DNA of 64,000 nt from Lineus longissimus (Eukaryota; Nemertea; Pilidiophora; Heteronemertea; Lineidae): positions 17,654,039 through 17,718,038 of the forward strand of contig NC_088317.1 in assembly GCF_910592395.1 (NCBI RefSeq), read 5' to 3'. The stretch's first letter is position 1, and every line of letters begins with the position of its first letter. Made by a program: the position numbers and the translations under genes. Below, piece by piece: positions 11,930 through 25,146 of the stretch. The notes beneath the pieces were generated by a model, which worked only from the letters and a program-made list of their open reading frames with translations, had not been told where the DNA came from and did no database searches.

Positions 11930-12870
11930 TGGTCCACGGCAAGGGAGCGAGGGAGGAATAGCTTCTCCGTCTTTCAAAGAAGATAAGAGAAATGAGAAAG
12001 TCACAACAAGACTGAGTCGGCCTTGGCAGCTTCGCCGTCTTGCCGGCACAGTGAGCGTATTGAGATAGTCACAACCAGACTAAATCGATCGGTCATTGCA
12101 GCTCCACCGTCTTGCCGACACGGTAAGAGATGATGCGAGAGAGTCAGAACCACAAGCCGAATGGGACCTGGCTGCACTGCCGTCTTGCCTACACGATGTG
12201 AAAGCCGATGTGACTGCATCACCAACATCACCGTATCGCGACTATACTCATAGGGAGAGAGGTCACATCCAAATCAGGCCGAACACGCCGAGAAGAGGCA
12301 TGACACCATGTAGAGACTTGGCGTATCCAGCAGAGATATGGAACAACCTGCGTGGAGAGAAGGCACATCGGGAGGAGACATGTTACACCCTGTAGATGCA
12401 CACCTTGTACAGAAACATGGTGCACTGTGTCTGGGGATGGCTCATCGAGAAGAGAAAGAGCACATCCGGTAGAGACATGGCACATCCAGCAGCTACCATG
12501 TCGAGAGGAAGTACATCCGAACGAGACATAGTGCAACCCTGCAGCGCCATATCACACCCTGGATAGACATGACACATCCAGTAGAGACATATCACGCCCA
12601 GCAGAGATGGCACATCGAACAGAGACATAGTAAACTCTGTAGCTACATATCAACACTCTGCATTGACAAGGCACATCGAGTAGAAACATGGCACACCCTG
12701 CAGCATATGGCACACCCAGCAATAGTATATTATTAGAAACACGGCACACCCTGTAGAGAAATGATACATTCAGTAGAGACATGGTCCACCCTGTAGAAAC
12801 ATGGTCACTCTGTTGGGAGAGTGACATCCAGATCAGACAGAGTACGCCTAAAGGGGCATGGACTTGGTAC
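11930..12870. repeat. Degenerate minisatellite, 'GAGACATGGCACATCCAG' type
   Basis: From about 12240 the sequence is built from variable units of roughly 25-35 bases of the form GAGACATGGCACATCCAGCA or GAGACATGGCACACCCTG. The part from 11930 to 12230 repeats a related theme with GTCACAAC and CCGTCTTGCC.ACAC blocks. The period is irregular. Several overlapping open frames on the minus strand are by-products of the repeat. Confidence 0.75.
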
Positions 12871-13031
12871 ACTAAATTTAATAATAAACTTCAAAAATTT
12901 CTTTCTGAGCATATGCGGAAACCGTTTCTGGTCTAATATCACTTATAGACTTCATGAAAATCTCCGGGCACTATAAATAAAAAAGTGAGAGCCAAAAACG
13001 AGGTCTGTAAAGTCTTTGGTCTGTAGAATAG

Positions 13032-13200
13032 ACCCTGCCAATAAAATGCCCGATTTAACATCCTATAGAATCAGGGGAATCGGGCGTTGTCCTCGTGCAA
13101 TCAGTTTGGAAACGCATTTTAAAATAGATGATACTTCCTGTAATAATGGGGCACGTCATCATTGCGTACATTCGGGAAAAACTCCCGAAGGAGACATAGT
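13032..13200 (+). repeat. Copy C of the dispersed repeat family
   Basis: Matches copy B in inverted orientation from AATAAAATGCCCGATTTAAC onward, and copy A from AACGCATTTTAAAATAGATG. The sequence to about 13280 matches the region after copy A in reverse orientation. Confidence 0.8.
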
Positions 13201-13623
13201 GATAGTCAGAGACAGCAGGTCGAGTGAGACACACTTGACAATGATTACCATTGACGACGTTTGGAGAACGCACCATTGCAACTTTGTAGTCTCGCGCTAT
13301 CTTTATTATTTTGCATCCAATGACCCCCAGAATCTACACGAAGTGCTGTACAAAAACCAGCTATTGAAAGTGTGCTGTTCAAGATTTACTTCAACGAACA
13401 TGGCGCTGGATTCCAGCAAAATTGTTTACATTGGCGATAGATTTTACCGGCATTTAGCAAGTTGAGGTACCTTTATCATGAGTGTTGTGTTGCTTCATTT
13501 AGAACAGTATGTAGAGAAACATAGGACCAAACTTCATATATACCTGGCATGGCGAACAATGTGAAAATATTGTATGAAAACAAAACACAAAGTCAAAAAC
13601 ACTGTGCAAGTGCAAAAAACATT

Positions 13624-14153
13624 TAAAATCTTCGCAGTGGATATTTGACCGTGTCACGGTTTCATTTTATTTTCGCTATTTAGCCAGAACTTCCGTTTGA
13701 CACACACAGTTAGAGTTCATGATTTTCGGACTTGTATATTTTAGATTTCTACTGAAACTGATTCCGCTGGCAATGTTTTTTTGCCGGACGACGCACACCG
13801 GTCTTCTGCACAGGGGCCTGAGGCCGTGAGGGGGTAACACCGCACTTTCATAAAAAAGTGTTCCTCATTATCCACACTGTTCTTGTTCGACGCTTTAATA
13901 GCGCATTCAACAGCCGAAAGACATCGGCTGTTAAAGAAAATTAATAAATTCTGCTAGTAAATTCGTCACAAACTGTGAGCACGCCGCATCCTTCCATCAT
14001 CATCACCAGATATAAACATGTCGAAATTGCCGATTTCAAATAATTGTCCAAGTCCGAAAATCATGAACTGCGCATGTCAAACGGAAGTTCCGGCAAAATA
14101 GTGAAAAAAATGTGAAACCGCGACACGGTCAAATATCCACTGTGAAAATCTTT
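13624..14153. mobile_element. 530-bp inverted-repeat element just upstream of PPP2R3
   Basis: The left arm (13624-13732) and right arm (about 14041-14153) are inverted copies sharing CAGTGGATATTTGACCGTGTC, GAACTTCCGTTTGACA and CATGATTTTCGGACTTG. There is no coding capacity. The right end lies about 34 bases before a good splice acceptor at 14185-14187, which feeds the PPP2R3 start exon. It is probably a MITE or foldback element; target duplications are not clear. Confidence 0.8.
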
Positions 14154-14251
14154 GTCACAAAAAAGCAAGCTGAATATCACCTTTCAGGTTCTAAATTACA
14201 AGTACCGTACTCATTCCTTATGAACTGGATCTGACCAACACTGGTGCCAAG

Positions 14252-17200
14252 ATGACCTTGAAACCCCTTCTGAAGGTCAAGGTCGATGAACTGTTCATTC
14301 GCTGGCTTTCCGAGCCAGAAACACAGACACTTCTGAAAGAAAACTTACATCAGCTGAAGCATGGTGAGCCCCTCAGTTCCCCGGTCCCACAAGCTACCTC
14401 GGCCCGGAATGCTAAGCCAGTGTCTCCTAGGGTGCGTCCAGGATCTCCGACAACACCACCCTGCTCACCAACGGCTAAGATCATGAGTCCGAGAAGTCCC
14501 AGAAAGAACACAAGTAAAAAGGTAGGACAGTTTTAAAATATTTCATGTATCACTTTTCAGTAAAATCAAATCAATAATGCCAAAGAGCAATTTGCAGATC
14601 CAACCTACCTGTATCAGGAATCATCAAAGATTTATCAAGGCATGCAATATATTATGCCTCCTTTAAAGTTGAAAGAGAGGAAATTATGACACCCAAGGCC
14701 AATATTATATAACAATTTATGTAACTTAAATATACCCCCTTCACCAACAATATTTTTGTCTCTTTCGACCGGTGAGTCCTCCGAGGATAGTCAACATCTT
14801 AGGCCAAGAAGAAAGAAAAAGTTTTTAATGTTTAAGAACAGAAGTAGAACTGGTCCTTCAGGTGTGCAGATGTAGCCTTGTGGAAACTTGATGAGACTAA
14901 TGGTTGTTAATGTTATGATAACTCCAGTGAGTTGTGACTCACCAGGACCTGATGAAAGTTTTAACAACGTGCTTAACACTGACTGATCACCAAATTTATT
15001 TTGAGATTTAGGAGCTCATCAGCTGGTCTGATTCATGCAACAAACCATGTGTTTTTATTTTGCTTTGGAAACCATGTAGGGGAGGGTAAATGTATGAGTT
15101 CAGAATAGTTCTGACATCACCGGTGAGTGTGGTGGGTTATGAGAGTATAAAAATTTATAATCTGACTTGAGCATGTGCTGTGCATTCAGGTCCCTGGCCA
15201 TTCTGAATAAACCACGGGTGATATCATTCCTCAGAAGTGGAGACAAATACAGAATGAGCAGGCTATAAATAGCAGAAAATAATTGGCCTCTAGAATGAAT
15301 GGGTTAAAATTCATTAATTTCTTCTTGATACCATTGAAAGCTGATCTGACCGTGTACTAGCTGATGACTAGCCAACATGGCCAAGCTCAGCAGGTAAAGT
15401 AGGAAAAAGTCGCTCCACTGCAAAAATAGCCATTCCCAATCAGCACCAGGTTCTTATATCTACATCTATGGCTCTGATAAGTAATTTTTCGATGAGAAGG
15501 ATGATGACAACTTCTTGATTGGATCGCTAAACAAATCTTTGTCTGTAGTTTAGGTGACTCTCAGCGGCAGATACTGTTTTATTAATAGAATCAAGAATTC
15601 CAGTTCAGTTCTTGTGCCATTGCTGTATAAATTGCACATGCATATATTTTGTTCAGGTTGACATACTTTTCGGGTCTTATGGGGGAGTATGTAGTTCATT
15701 TTAATCCTAGTCCAGTCTCTAAAACTCTCAGAAAATTTCTTTTTGACCAGTGAATCATGGAATAGAGATTCACAGTGAATTTCAAAACTGATGTGAAAGA
15801 GAGCACCTATTCACTGAAATTTTCAAATCAAGCAAAATCTGAAATGGTAGTTAGTTTTCCCCTACATGTACATATGGGCACTTGCAAAAATATAGGGCTT
15901 TGCACTACAGTACATTTTCCTGGCAGTTATCTTGGCTGCAGGTGAGCACATTGGCCCTGGCCTTAAAAGTATTATGTATTTAGTCAATTTCATTCTAAGA
16001 TCGCTCTGCAGTACAAATTTTAAAGTCAAATCTTTTAAAATCAAACAGGATGACATCGTTTCCTCTTCATCTGATAGTGATTACTAAACTTCAGAGCTCA
16101 GTCCAGTAAGAAGTTACCCAAATCTACATAGCTGCATTTTCTACAAGATATGCACTGGTGAAAATAACCAACTTAGGCCGAAACAAACTTTTCGATGTTA
16201 TCATTTCCATTAGCAACCATAATGCACAGCATCCAAACCAAAGTACACTCCCCTCTCACGATTTACCTGTGAAGGTTTGGCTCTTGATAGCCACCGAGAT
16301 GCTAACCCACTCCAGATCTCACAAGCACTAGCTAGTCATAGTAGTCCCTACGATAGCCTAGCGTGCTAGCTTATGCTTCAAGTACTGGAGTACTCTGTTT
16401 TCCTGTGGATGGATACAGGCCTATGTCTTGGCTCTATTGAGAAGATCGCGATATCATTCTGTTCAAGGCCTTATGGGAATTATAAACCGTGTAACTGAAT
16501 ACGGAGCTAATTCTATTTCTGTTGGATAAGATGAATGAAACAATGGAAGTTGAGTTACAATAACTAATAAGAGATTGTGATGTTGGCCAGAGGATGGCTA
16601 GCAATATTTTGAGGTTTGACGGGAGGCATATGGCAGTTTGAATCACCAAGGCTCCTATTTGTTTCATACATGTACTTGTATGAAATAGCAGGCTTCCAGT
16701 TTGCTGCTTGGCGCGGCCGAAAAACCAATTTCGCTTTTCCAATTTTTGGCAAAATTCTTGTCTTCCAGCTTTAGATCAATTCTGTGATAAGTGAACAAGA
16801 ATTTAAACTTCATCTCGCTATATAACCTGCTTATGCTGAAGACTCGACTTATCACCATATGCCGCAAAATTGGTTGACTTTATTCACTGCCCCCACAGGA
16901 TCTCTTAGTTATGTGTTAATTTCTTCTGGAATAACATGATGAGCTGACCAAAATTCAGTGTTTACTTTTGAGGAATTGAGTTTTACCGAAATCTGCATTA
17001 TGCAGAAGCCACCACATGCTCACATACAGTACGTGTACACCCGGGTCACACTGTTTTACAACTCGTGCGTAGACCTCAAGTGGCAGCGCGCCATCCATAG
17101 TTGTGATTCATGTCAGGTCGGTTCGATTACTGGGGAGGAGTGTGGCGCCATCCATTATGGCTACTGCTCACCAGTGTCGTCAGCGTCGGACTCGAACAGT

Positions 17201-20200
17201 AACAACACTAATGACGGCGTTGATAATGCTCGATATCTTGAGGTGAGTTGCTTGAGACTTCTTGTAGAGTGACCATAGTCTGATTCTGATATTAGTGATA
17301 CCCTGAACGTTTTGGCGGAGGTGTGGGGGTCCTCCCCCAGCAATTTTAAAACCTAATGCTTTGAGAGGCTATTACAAGCCACTTCCTAGGACAACATACA
17401 GCTGGTTGGGAAGATTCTTAGTTCCGAATCCTTGCTTACGCACTTCTCTGCAATAGAGTTTAAAGATAATGTGATGACACTCTGTACTAGCTGCTCCACA
17501 TCCCCTTTATGACTATCGGTCTCTTGGTGGTTGCGTGTCCAAGTATATCTCCTCTGACGCACATAGGACTTTTGGTTGCTACCGGCTGTCTTCTTGTAAC
17601 CATAGCTTTCTCTCCCCAAAAGCTATCGGAAAAGTCTTACATTTCCACCATTCTGTATTTACCTTACCAAAGAGCAATGAAGCTGGTTGCCTTAGAGACC
17701 ACCGGCTTTGAACGGGTAGGCCTGTGTAAGTCTCCTAATGATTGGAGTCTGGTGACTTGTATTGTGGCACGTTCATCTAATATCCTGATCTCATGCGATG
17801 TCAGATTTGATCTAGTGTTATCCAGCATTAACCAAATCCTCTATTAAAGTGCCTTTATCACCAAGAACTTTGCCAAGATATGGTAAAGACATGGGTCTCT
17901 TGGCTGTGTTGGCTGCAAGGCAATTGTTGGTATCTCTGAACTGTTCAAAGAAAGTTGCCTTTCAGGGTTGACCATAGGCACCATCATTTTGGCTCGAAGT
18001 TGAAATCCTTTAGTAAATTTTGAACTCAAGTGAAAACAAGTGAATGGCAGTTTCATCAAGGGTTGGAGTCAGGTCTTCAAGTAAACTTTAAAAGTATTAT
18101 AAACAACTGAGCATTTGAAGGTCAGTATCCTACCCCCAAGCTAGAAAGTTGGCCAACGGGCCGTGAAAAACAGCTCGGAATAGAAATTTCTGATGAAATA
18201 GCCAACTGGCATTGCCTGACTGCACCTGTGGGCAAGTTCATTAGTTTGGAATCTGGGAGAATATGATTGGTTATGGCTGTGTTGTGTTGATTAGCTTGAT
18301 TAAGAAGAAAGTGAACTATGTTATGCTTCGTCATCCATGAAATGACCCATTTTAAAACTTGTAATCTGACCTTCAATTTGTAAATGCAGGTACGACAACC
18401 ACCATATTGACCAAGTTTTGATTCGGTTGGTCCAGGTTCTGATGCACATTTGCAGATAATTTTAGAAAAAGTTTGTTCTAGATTGACCAGTGTACATTTC
18501 ACCTATCCTGATATTTGAATCCTTTTTTGATGCACTGAAGTCGCATATTGATGAAAAAAACCTCCCAACAGGATTTAACGCAGAGAGGGCCTATTCTGCA
18601 CTCATTCATTGTCGTCAGTCTGCTTACTGAAGTGTCCTTATCAGTTGTAAATACGTCGCCAAACCCAAGTTCAAGCGATAACCCAGAACTGGCTGCACTT
18701 TTTACCAAGAAGTCACTTTTCTTCCTGGTTTCGTTACTTCTCGGTGATGTTTTTGCCAAGATGGCAAGGATTGTGCGTTGGTGGATAGTGACTTAAACCC
18801 CCACCCGTCCTATGCTGCTTGCCGATGGGCTCATTTACTGTGAGTTTCTTCTTTTCAGTTTTCAATATTTTTCAGTGTTTTCCTTCCAGTACTAAACTTG
18901 AAGTTTTGAAAAAAGTTAAAACCAATTTTAAAATGTTCTATTTCCAGACAGCAAAAGACAATCGAGAGAAAGAGAGTCGGTTTATCGAACAGGAGAAAAA
19001 CAAGGAGAACCTAGAAAACTATAAAAACAATAACAATTCATTAAAGAACAGACGGAGAAAGAGTCGAGATGCTGGGATACGACCGTTATCGAACCGTAAT
19101 CTAAACATCCCACAATTCTACTTCCCGAATGGACCGCCGTGTTCTAGTGATGAAATCGAGGCACAGTTACGCAAAGTTGCAAGCGAGTTTTCTAAATTTG
19201 ATGGAGGGAAAGCGACAAGTCGTCAATTGGGACCCATGGCAAAGGTAAGATACTGCTTTATGACCTGGTTGTGAAGTTCACTAATCAAAATATTAATAAG
19301 TCCAGCATTCTTGTATAAAAAGCTTCATTCAGTGTGTTTGGGTTACTGTGATGATGTACGCCCACCAGCCATAACCTAGGTAAACAATTAAGACAGCAAA
19401 CTTCAGGGAAACAAACAAGGCAACGTGTTTTAACCTGTTGCTTTACACTGGTCACCAATGAGGGTCTGGTACAGAGAATATTGGGTTTTGAGTTGGCCCC
19501 TTAATTGCTTTTACCTACATGTATAATCCTATCCAATATGCACCTGCCTTGCAATAAAAATAGCCTAGCGATCCAAATATCATGATATTGCCATCAGTCT
19601 ATTCATAAGTATGAGGTAGGCTACTTGTATCACGATCTTTGTGCTAACTTATCAAACCTGAGGTTGTTCTTGGTATGGTGGGCTAAGTTATTGATGGATC
19701 TCCAAGGAGCCTATATCAGGGTGCTGGGCGAACTTTAACCCCCTTTGGTCTCGCATGAGTCAATTCCATTCAATATGATCCAGGTAGTCAGGCCATCTCT
19801 CTAAGGACTGCATTTGTCAGGTCAAACAATGTCCTTTATAGAGGAGTTCTGCTTTGCTAATGTAACTGCTTCTTAAAAGCTGTTCTTTATTGGCTATGAT
19901 TATGAAGCATCCCACTCCTAGAACTTGATCAGGAAAACATCGTGACGACTCTGTGGTATTTTCCTTATAAACGTCTCACATTTTCTTCCGATTCCAGGCA
20001 TGTGGTCTACCATTCTATTGGAAGGGTCCATTGTTCATAGCGTCCGGAGGAGAGAAGAGTGGTCATGTCACTCTCCAGAATTTCACTGCCATGTGGAAAA
20101 AGTATGTGCTGAAAAGTTCATGAATAATTTCATACCTCCCCTCCTGAAAAGATTGGCCAGGTTGGCTTGATAGACACTCATTTCTCGCAAGCTGTTTTAT

Positions 20201-23200
20201 TAATGTAAAAAGCTTGTGCTTGTGACTTAGTTTAATGCAACCAGCCACTTCCAAACAAGTGATCAGTGGATGTTTAACATCAGTTTCAAAGTCTCAAGGC
20301 AAAATCATGTAATAATCGCTTGGCCACTCAACCATAATGTGTGCACAGTTTGCTTAGAACAGACTAGGGCCAAATAGGAGGCACCACAGACCAGTTCTCT
20401 GTCTTACTGTGTACTTACTGGTGGCACTGGTAGAGTATCTGTTGCATAGGCTTCATGCAGAAACACTCCAAAAGTGCCTATCCAGTGTCTGCTGATCGAA
20501 GTGGGAAGTCTATTGTATTTGGTCCTAAAATCGTGCTTTTAAACTTCAGGTTAAACCAGAGTCACTTCGATGATCCGTCGAGATTTCTCCGTCTTTTAGC
20601 AAAACCAGGATGCAACTATTTATGTTCAGATGATTTCATACCTCTGATTCAGGTGAGTCTAATAGAGGGCACTAGTAGAAACACATTTGGTGAAAGTAGC
20701 CCCAGTTTGATCCTCTTCTCAAAATGGTAGCTTTCCAGAGCATTGGGGTTGCCATCGTCTGACTGGGAATGGACACTGCCTCCTCAAAAGACATCTAAGA
20801 CTGGGCCTGCGCGACTCTCCAATCTGTTAATGTGGTTTCGGTGAAATAACGCCAGAACAAATCCTGGAGGACTCTCCCTTGATCACCAACCGAGGGGAAG
20901 TTTGAGCCTTCGTACGCAGAAGTAGAAGTCCTGCTGAGAGTTTGTCCTACTCTGCGTTGAACCTACAGCCTTCAGTTACGACTGCAGTATTCTTGCTGTT
21001 ACACCTCTGCGTGATGACCTTGACCTTGGCACACATGTTGATCATTTCAGGATGTCGTTGACTCGCACCCGGGTCTGACGTTTTTACAAGACGCTCCAGA
21101 ATTCCATTCAAGATACGTGCACACGGTGGTCGCGAGGATATTTTTCTGTGTAAATAGATCGTGGACGGGTCGAATCATGATTCCTGAATTACGCAGGAGT
21201 AATTTTCTTCAGGTATGTCAGTGCAAGATATTTCAATTAGTACACTTTGACAAATAACAAATTTGCCACGCGAGAATTGTTTTGTGGAAGTGTTTAGTGT
21301 TTTACTCCTGTCTTTAATTTGTAAAACAGAGCTTTAACTTAATGTGCTGACTCTTCCACTTGTGACTTTGGTCGCCTCACTGACCATTTGCAAGGAATCC
21401 TGACTATGCTGATATCGTCAGAAACTGTTTTGATTGAGAAAATAATCTGACGCACACTATGACTTCATCATTCCAAATTACATATTACCTATTCCCAAAG
21501 AAATGTTCTGCCTTACGGTAAAACTATTTAAACTACTACCTTCTGTCGATTTCAGGTATTGGCCTCGTTAGAAGATGAAGAAGATATAAACCAAGTGACA
21601 GACTTCTTCTCTTACGAGCATTTCTATGTGATATATTGTAAATTCTGGGAGCTGGACAAGGACCATGATCTGTTCATTAGTAAAGAAGATTTAGCAAAAC
21701 ACAATGACCATGGTAGGTATTATAGTGCTTCAGTCATCTGATTGATTATCATAGTATGGTAATGTACTCTGCCTCATGTATTCTACTATCTGATTTGTGA
21801 AGACCTGTTCTGGGGAGCTGGGGGGTCATTGCCTCCAGGACCTACGCTCACAGAGAAGGCAGCTGTCCGCAGGCCAACACATTCAGTAACATTGAGTTGT
21901 AAGGCAACAACTCAAAATAAACTGGAGTTTGGCCATGCACAAGTTTGAATACGGTGAATCAAATATCATTATGATTAGTTCTGAACTGAATTGCCATTTC
22001 AGCCATTTCATCTCGGATGATCGACCGTATATTCTCAGGTGCTGTGACGCGGGGTAAGGCTCAGAAGGAGGGCAAGATGAGCTACCCTGAGTTTGTCTGG
22101 TTCTTGATTGCGGAGGAGGACAAGAGGCATTCAACGAGGTAGGTGGGAAAGTCATGGGGAGGAGGTGATTCGGATGCCTTTCAGAGGCAACCAGAGTTCC
22201 TGGAGGAAACCTTTGGTGTCAATTCAGGAAAATGGGATTGAAAAGGTTAAAGCTGTTACAAGCCAGTAATACTAGAGACTGTTATAGCAGAATGTAATTA
22301 CCAGTACAGTAATTGGTTAAGATGATAGTGTGGTCCAGTAAGACTACGCTCTCATATACAGATGACAAAGATCAATTTAGATTGGAGATCCATACTTGCT
22401 GAGGTGACTGTGATGTGTGTGAGAATAAAGTTACTCAATAATGAATATGCCTTTAATGACACTTGAGGAGCCTCCCCTTGTTTCATATTAGCGTAATTGC
22501 TGCTAACTGTGGTTTCTCTCCTTTCAGTATCGAGTACTGGTTCCGTTGTATGGACCTGGATGGGGATGGCATCATTTCCATGTTCGAGATGGAATATTTC
22601 TATGAGGAGCAGCTGCAGAAGATGGAAGCACTAGGGATTGAGACACTGCCTTTTGAAGATATATTATGTCAGGTGAGAACTGTAAACTTTTGATGCAAGA
22701 AGTCTACATGAAAATGTATTTGAACTCCACTAGAACCTCCCTTAGTGGACGCCTCTCTACTAAGGACAACCTCTCAATTAAGTACAATAGTTTTGGTCCC
22801 AAATTGGTTTTTGGCCACAACAGTGATATCTGTCTCTCTCCTTGGGATTGACTATGATTGTGTAAACCTTCTCATTATCTTCTGTTTCAGATGTTGGATT
22901 TAGTTAAACCAATCCGTCCACATGCAATAACCATGGCTGATTTGAAGGCCTGCAAGATGACCAATATATTCTTTGACACTTTCTTCAACTTGGAGAAATA
23001 CCTTGATCATGAACAAAGGGATCCTTTCTCTAATCTTAAGGTAAAGTTTAACTGTGTGTTGGTGTTCCTCTGGGTATACCATGTGTGTGTTACCCTATGA
23101 TATCTGGGGTATCTTACCCTCTCATGTGACAATATTTCAGTGTCACTCCCTAAAGAGATGTACTTTGTTGATATTAATCTCGAAATCTATTTTCAGGATT

Positions 23201-25146
23201 ATGAGATGGATGGGCCAGAACCGTCCGATTGGGAGAAGTATGCTGCTGAGGAGTATGAGATCCTTGTTGCTGAGGAGGGGGCGGGACAGAATGAGGATGA
23301 AATGTAAGTATGGTGTGGTTATTGTAGTATAGGTGGCGCTGTAGATGTTGTACAGATAGTGATGTATGTGGAGGTTGTTATTGAAGTAGGACTAAAGGTT
23401 CAGTGCTCCAAGACTATTAACCCAATCCTAAGTTCTCTCCAGTGGCTCTTCCATGCATCTTGCCAAATCTGTTGGTGGGTTTGACCAATAAACAGTAGGA
23501 AAATGACCGAGGTCTTATGCGACATGTTGTGACAGGCCAAAGAGTACAGTTTTGCCAGGTTAAATTCCCAACATTAAGAAGACATTACGCTATGCGTCAG
23601 GTGTTTTTTGTTACTTAGATTTTGATATTTTGTATGCATGCTATTGTTAAATTACGTATTAAATGGTTTCTCTTTTTACCACTTGGGGATGTTGTTGCAT
23701 GAAGTGGAAATATGCTCACATCTCTTACATCTGTTTTTGTAAGTATTGACAAAAATGAGTGAAAGTTTTTTGGGTTAAAAACTGAGCGTTATTTTTTCAA
23801 GTTTGGTTATCGGTTTAGTTAAGTCCGCTATGAAGTTTTCAGTTAACTTTGAGTTGTTTCTACAAATATTCTGATTCTGAGTTTATTGTGACATTTCCAT
23901 TTCATTTTCGAAATATTTTGCTTCTTCATTCACAACAGCGGCTTTTCCTCAGCTCAAACATTATTTCGGGTAATTTTTTGGTCAAGGCATGTTGTTTTTT
24001 TTTCTTCACAGTAGGCCATCACGGCAGACATGTTTCGTGCAACAGTTTGTTCCACCAGCCAATGATCCTTCCCTCAAGATTATTTTCAAAACAGACTGAA
24101 AAGTCCAGCACTTCAGAATTTGACACTTATTAATTTTCATCTTCAAAAACAGTTCCGAGCATGATCCTTTTCCTAGCACTGCACCCAGCCGTGTGGATCG
24201 CTCTTGAAAAAACTCAGGTGAGATTCCTATACGCGCATCGCAAATGAGGTTTAAGTGCACAGGACATAGGTCGAAAATGCTGGTTGTTTCGTGTTTGGTG
24301 TTGTCCTATTTTGTTAAGATTTATCACAGTGTTTTGTAATACATTTGGTATTTTCCTCTTTTGTTCAGTAAGTACCTTCTTTGAGGGGTGAGTAAAAAGA
24401 TAAATTGCTCATAAATTTGTTAATTTGTTAGGTTTTAAGTTATTTGTCATTCATGCATAAATACACAGGACTTGCTGTTTTAACCTTTGTTCAGAAGTTG
24501 AAATTTTGTTATCAGAATTTGAGAAGTTCATGAAATCGATCATACATTCCATCCACATGGCCTTGTCACTCTCATTGTGGGTTTTTCGTGTTTTGCATGC
24601 AATCAACAACAAAAAAAATCATAAAAAATGCATGAAAAAGAGGATACTCACAACAACACATGATAAATTTCACTTTATTTAGAAATTTTCTTGACATTTG
24701 TTGAAGTCCACTGCAGTCTATAAGTTTGCTGAGAGAATTTAACAACATATTGTAGACCAATGTAGAATATTTCTTAGACTAGATATAATTTTTTCGCAAA
24801 TAAATTTTGAAGATGATTTTGAATATAAATTTCGTGATAATTTTATCGTTTTTTCTCCAATTTTTTTGTAATTTCAGACATGTCAGATTACGGTAAATGC
24901 TCAAATGACTTGTATTTATTCTATTACCCTGTCTGTTGATGTGTGCCACCTTTTTCTCATTGCAGTAACTATGAAGATGACTTTGAACCAGAAGAAGACG
25001 AGGAACTAATGGCGTTAGAACACGGCAAATTCAAGTTAGGGGAGACACCCGTTCAGCGTACCAGTAACCGTCCAAAGGTCACGTCACCTACGGAAGAAGA
25101 TATCTACGATTTCAGTCACGTGAATTCTGACACCCTGGGTTATTAG
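14252..25146 (+). CDS. PPP2R3: PPP2R3, PP2A B''-type regulatory subunit (PR72/PR130/PR70 family)
   Basis: This is a calcium-responsive targeting subunit of protein phosphatase 2A. Coding exons, all GT-AG and in phase: 14252-14521, 18948-19244, 19998-20101, 20550-20652, 21051-21212, 21556-21712, 22003-22138, 22528-22672, 22891-23040, 23197-23303 and 24966-25146, giving 603 aa. The start exon opens with an acceptor at 14187 and 64 bases of 5' UTR. Its N-terminus ([15 protein letters not shown]) resembles PR70/PPP2R3B. The C-terminal part ([20 protein letters not shown]) is nearer PPP2R3A, so this looks like the single pre-duplication ortholog. Two EF-hand loops are visible: [12 protein letters not shown] and [34 protein letters not shown] and IEYWFRCMD are family hallmarks. 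A Ser/Pro-rich linker at residues ~50-90 could be phosphorylated. MSL2 lies downstream, convergent. Confidence 0.95.
16958..17269 (+). CDS. Candidate alternative first exon of PPP2R3
   Basis: An open frame of 104 codons ends, after codon GAG at about 17241, at a consensus donor GTGAGT in phase 0. That is exactly the phase of the next PPP2R3 exon at 18948. The last residues, [20 protein letters not shown], look like a flexible linker. B'' genes in vertebrates use alternative first exons to make PR130, PR72 and PR70. A shorter start nearer the donor is possible. This could be chance; no homology was recognised. Confidence 0.3.

Larger units (their letters stand above)
9487..13623. other. Repeat-mosaic intergenic region between RSRC1 and PPP2R3
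   Basis: No gene is supported. The region should contain the RSRC1 5' UTR exon and promoter on the minus strand and the PPP2R3 upstream exon on the plus strand, but neither is certain. It holds an inverted-repeat pair (10.30/11.24 kb), an 86-bp tandem duplication (10.75 kb), an inverted pair of a dispersed family (11.25-11.45 and 13.03-13.20 kb) and a degenerate minisatellite between them (11.93-12.87 kb). Open frames in 12.0-12.9 kb come from the periodicity of the minisatellite. Confidence 0.6.

Noticed and set aside
12001-12872. Several overlapping 75-105 codon frames on the minus strand, rich in Cys, Ser and Val
   Set aside because: They are translations of the degenerate minisatellite and share its period.
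13016-13465. 149-codon open frame on the + strand
   Set aside because: Its first third lies in repeat copy C and the rest shows no homology or splice structure; only the short ATGGCG-led tail was kept as a possible uORF.
16049-16085. Acidic/serine peptide after a CAGG that could be a PPP2R3 cassette exon
   Set aside because: No good donor in phase; the frame meets a stop at once.
20760-21000. Relatively GC-rich stretch between PPP2R3 exons that looked like an extra exon or gene fragment
   Set aside because: The flanking exons already join in phase, and neither strand gives a sustained frame.
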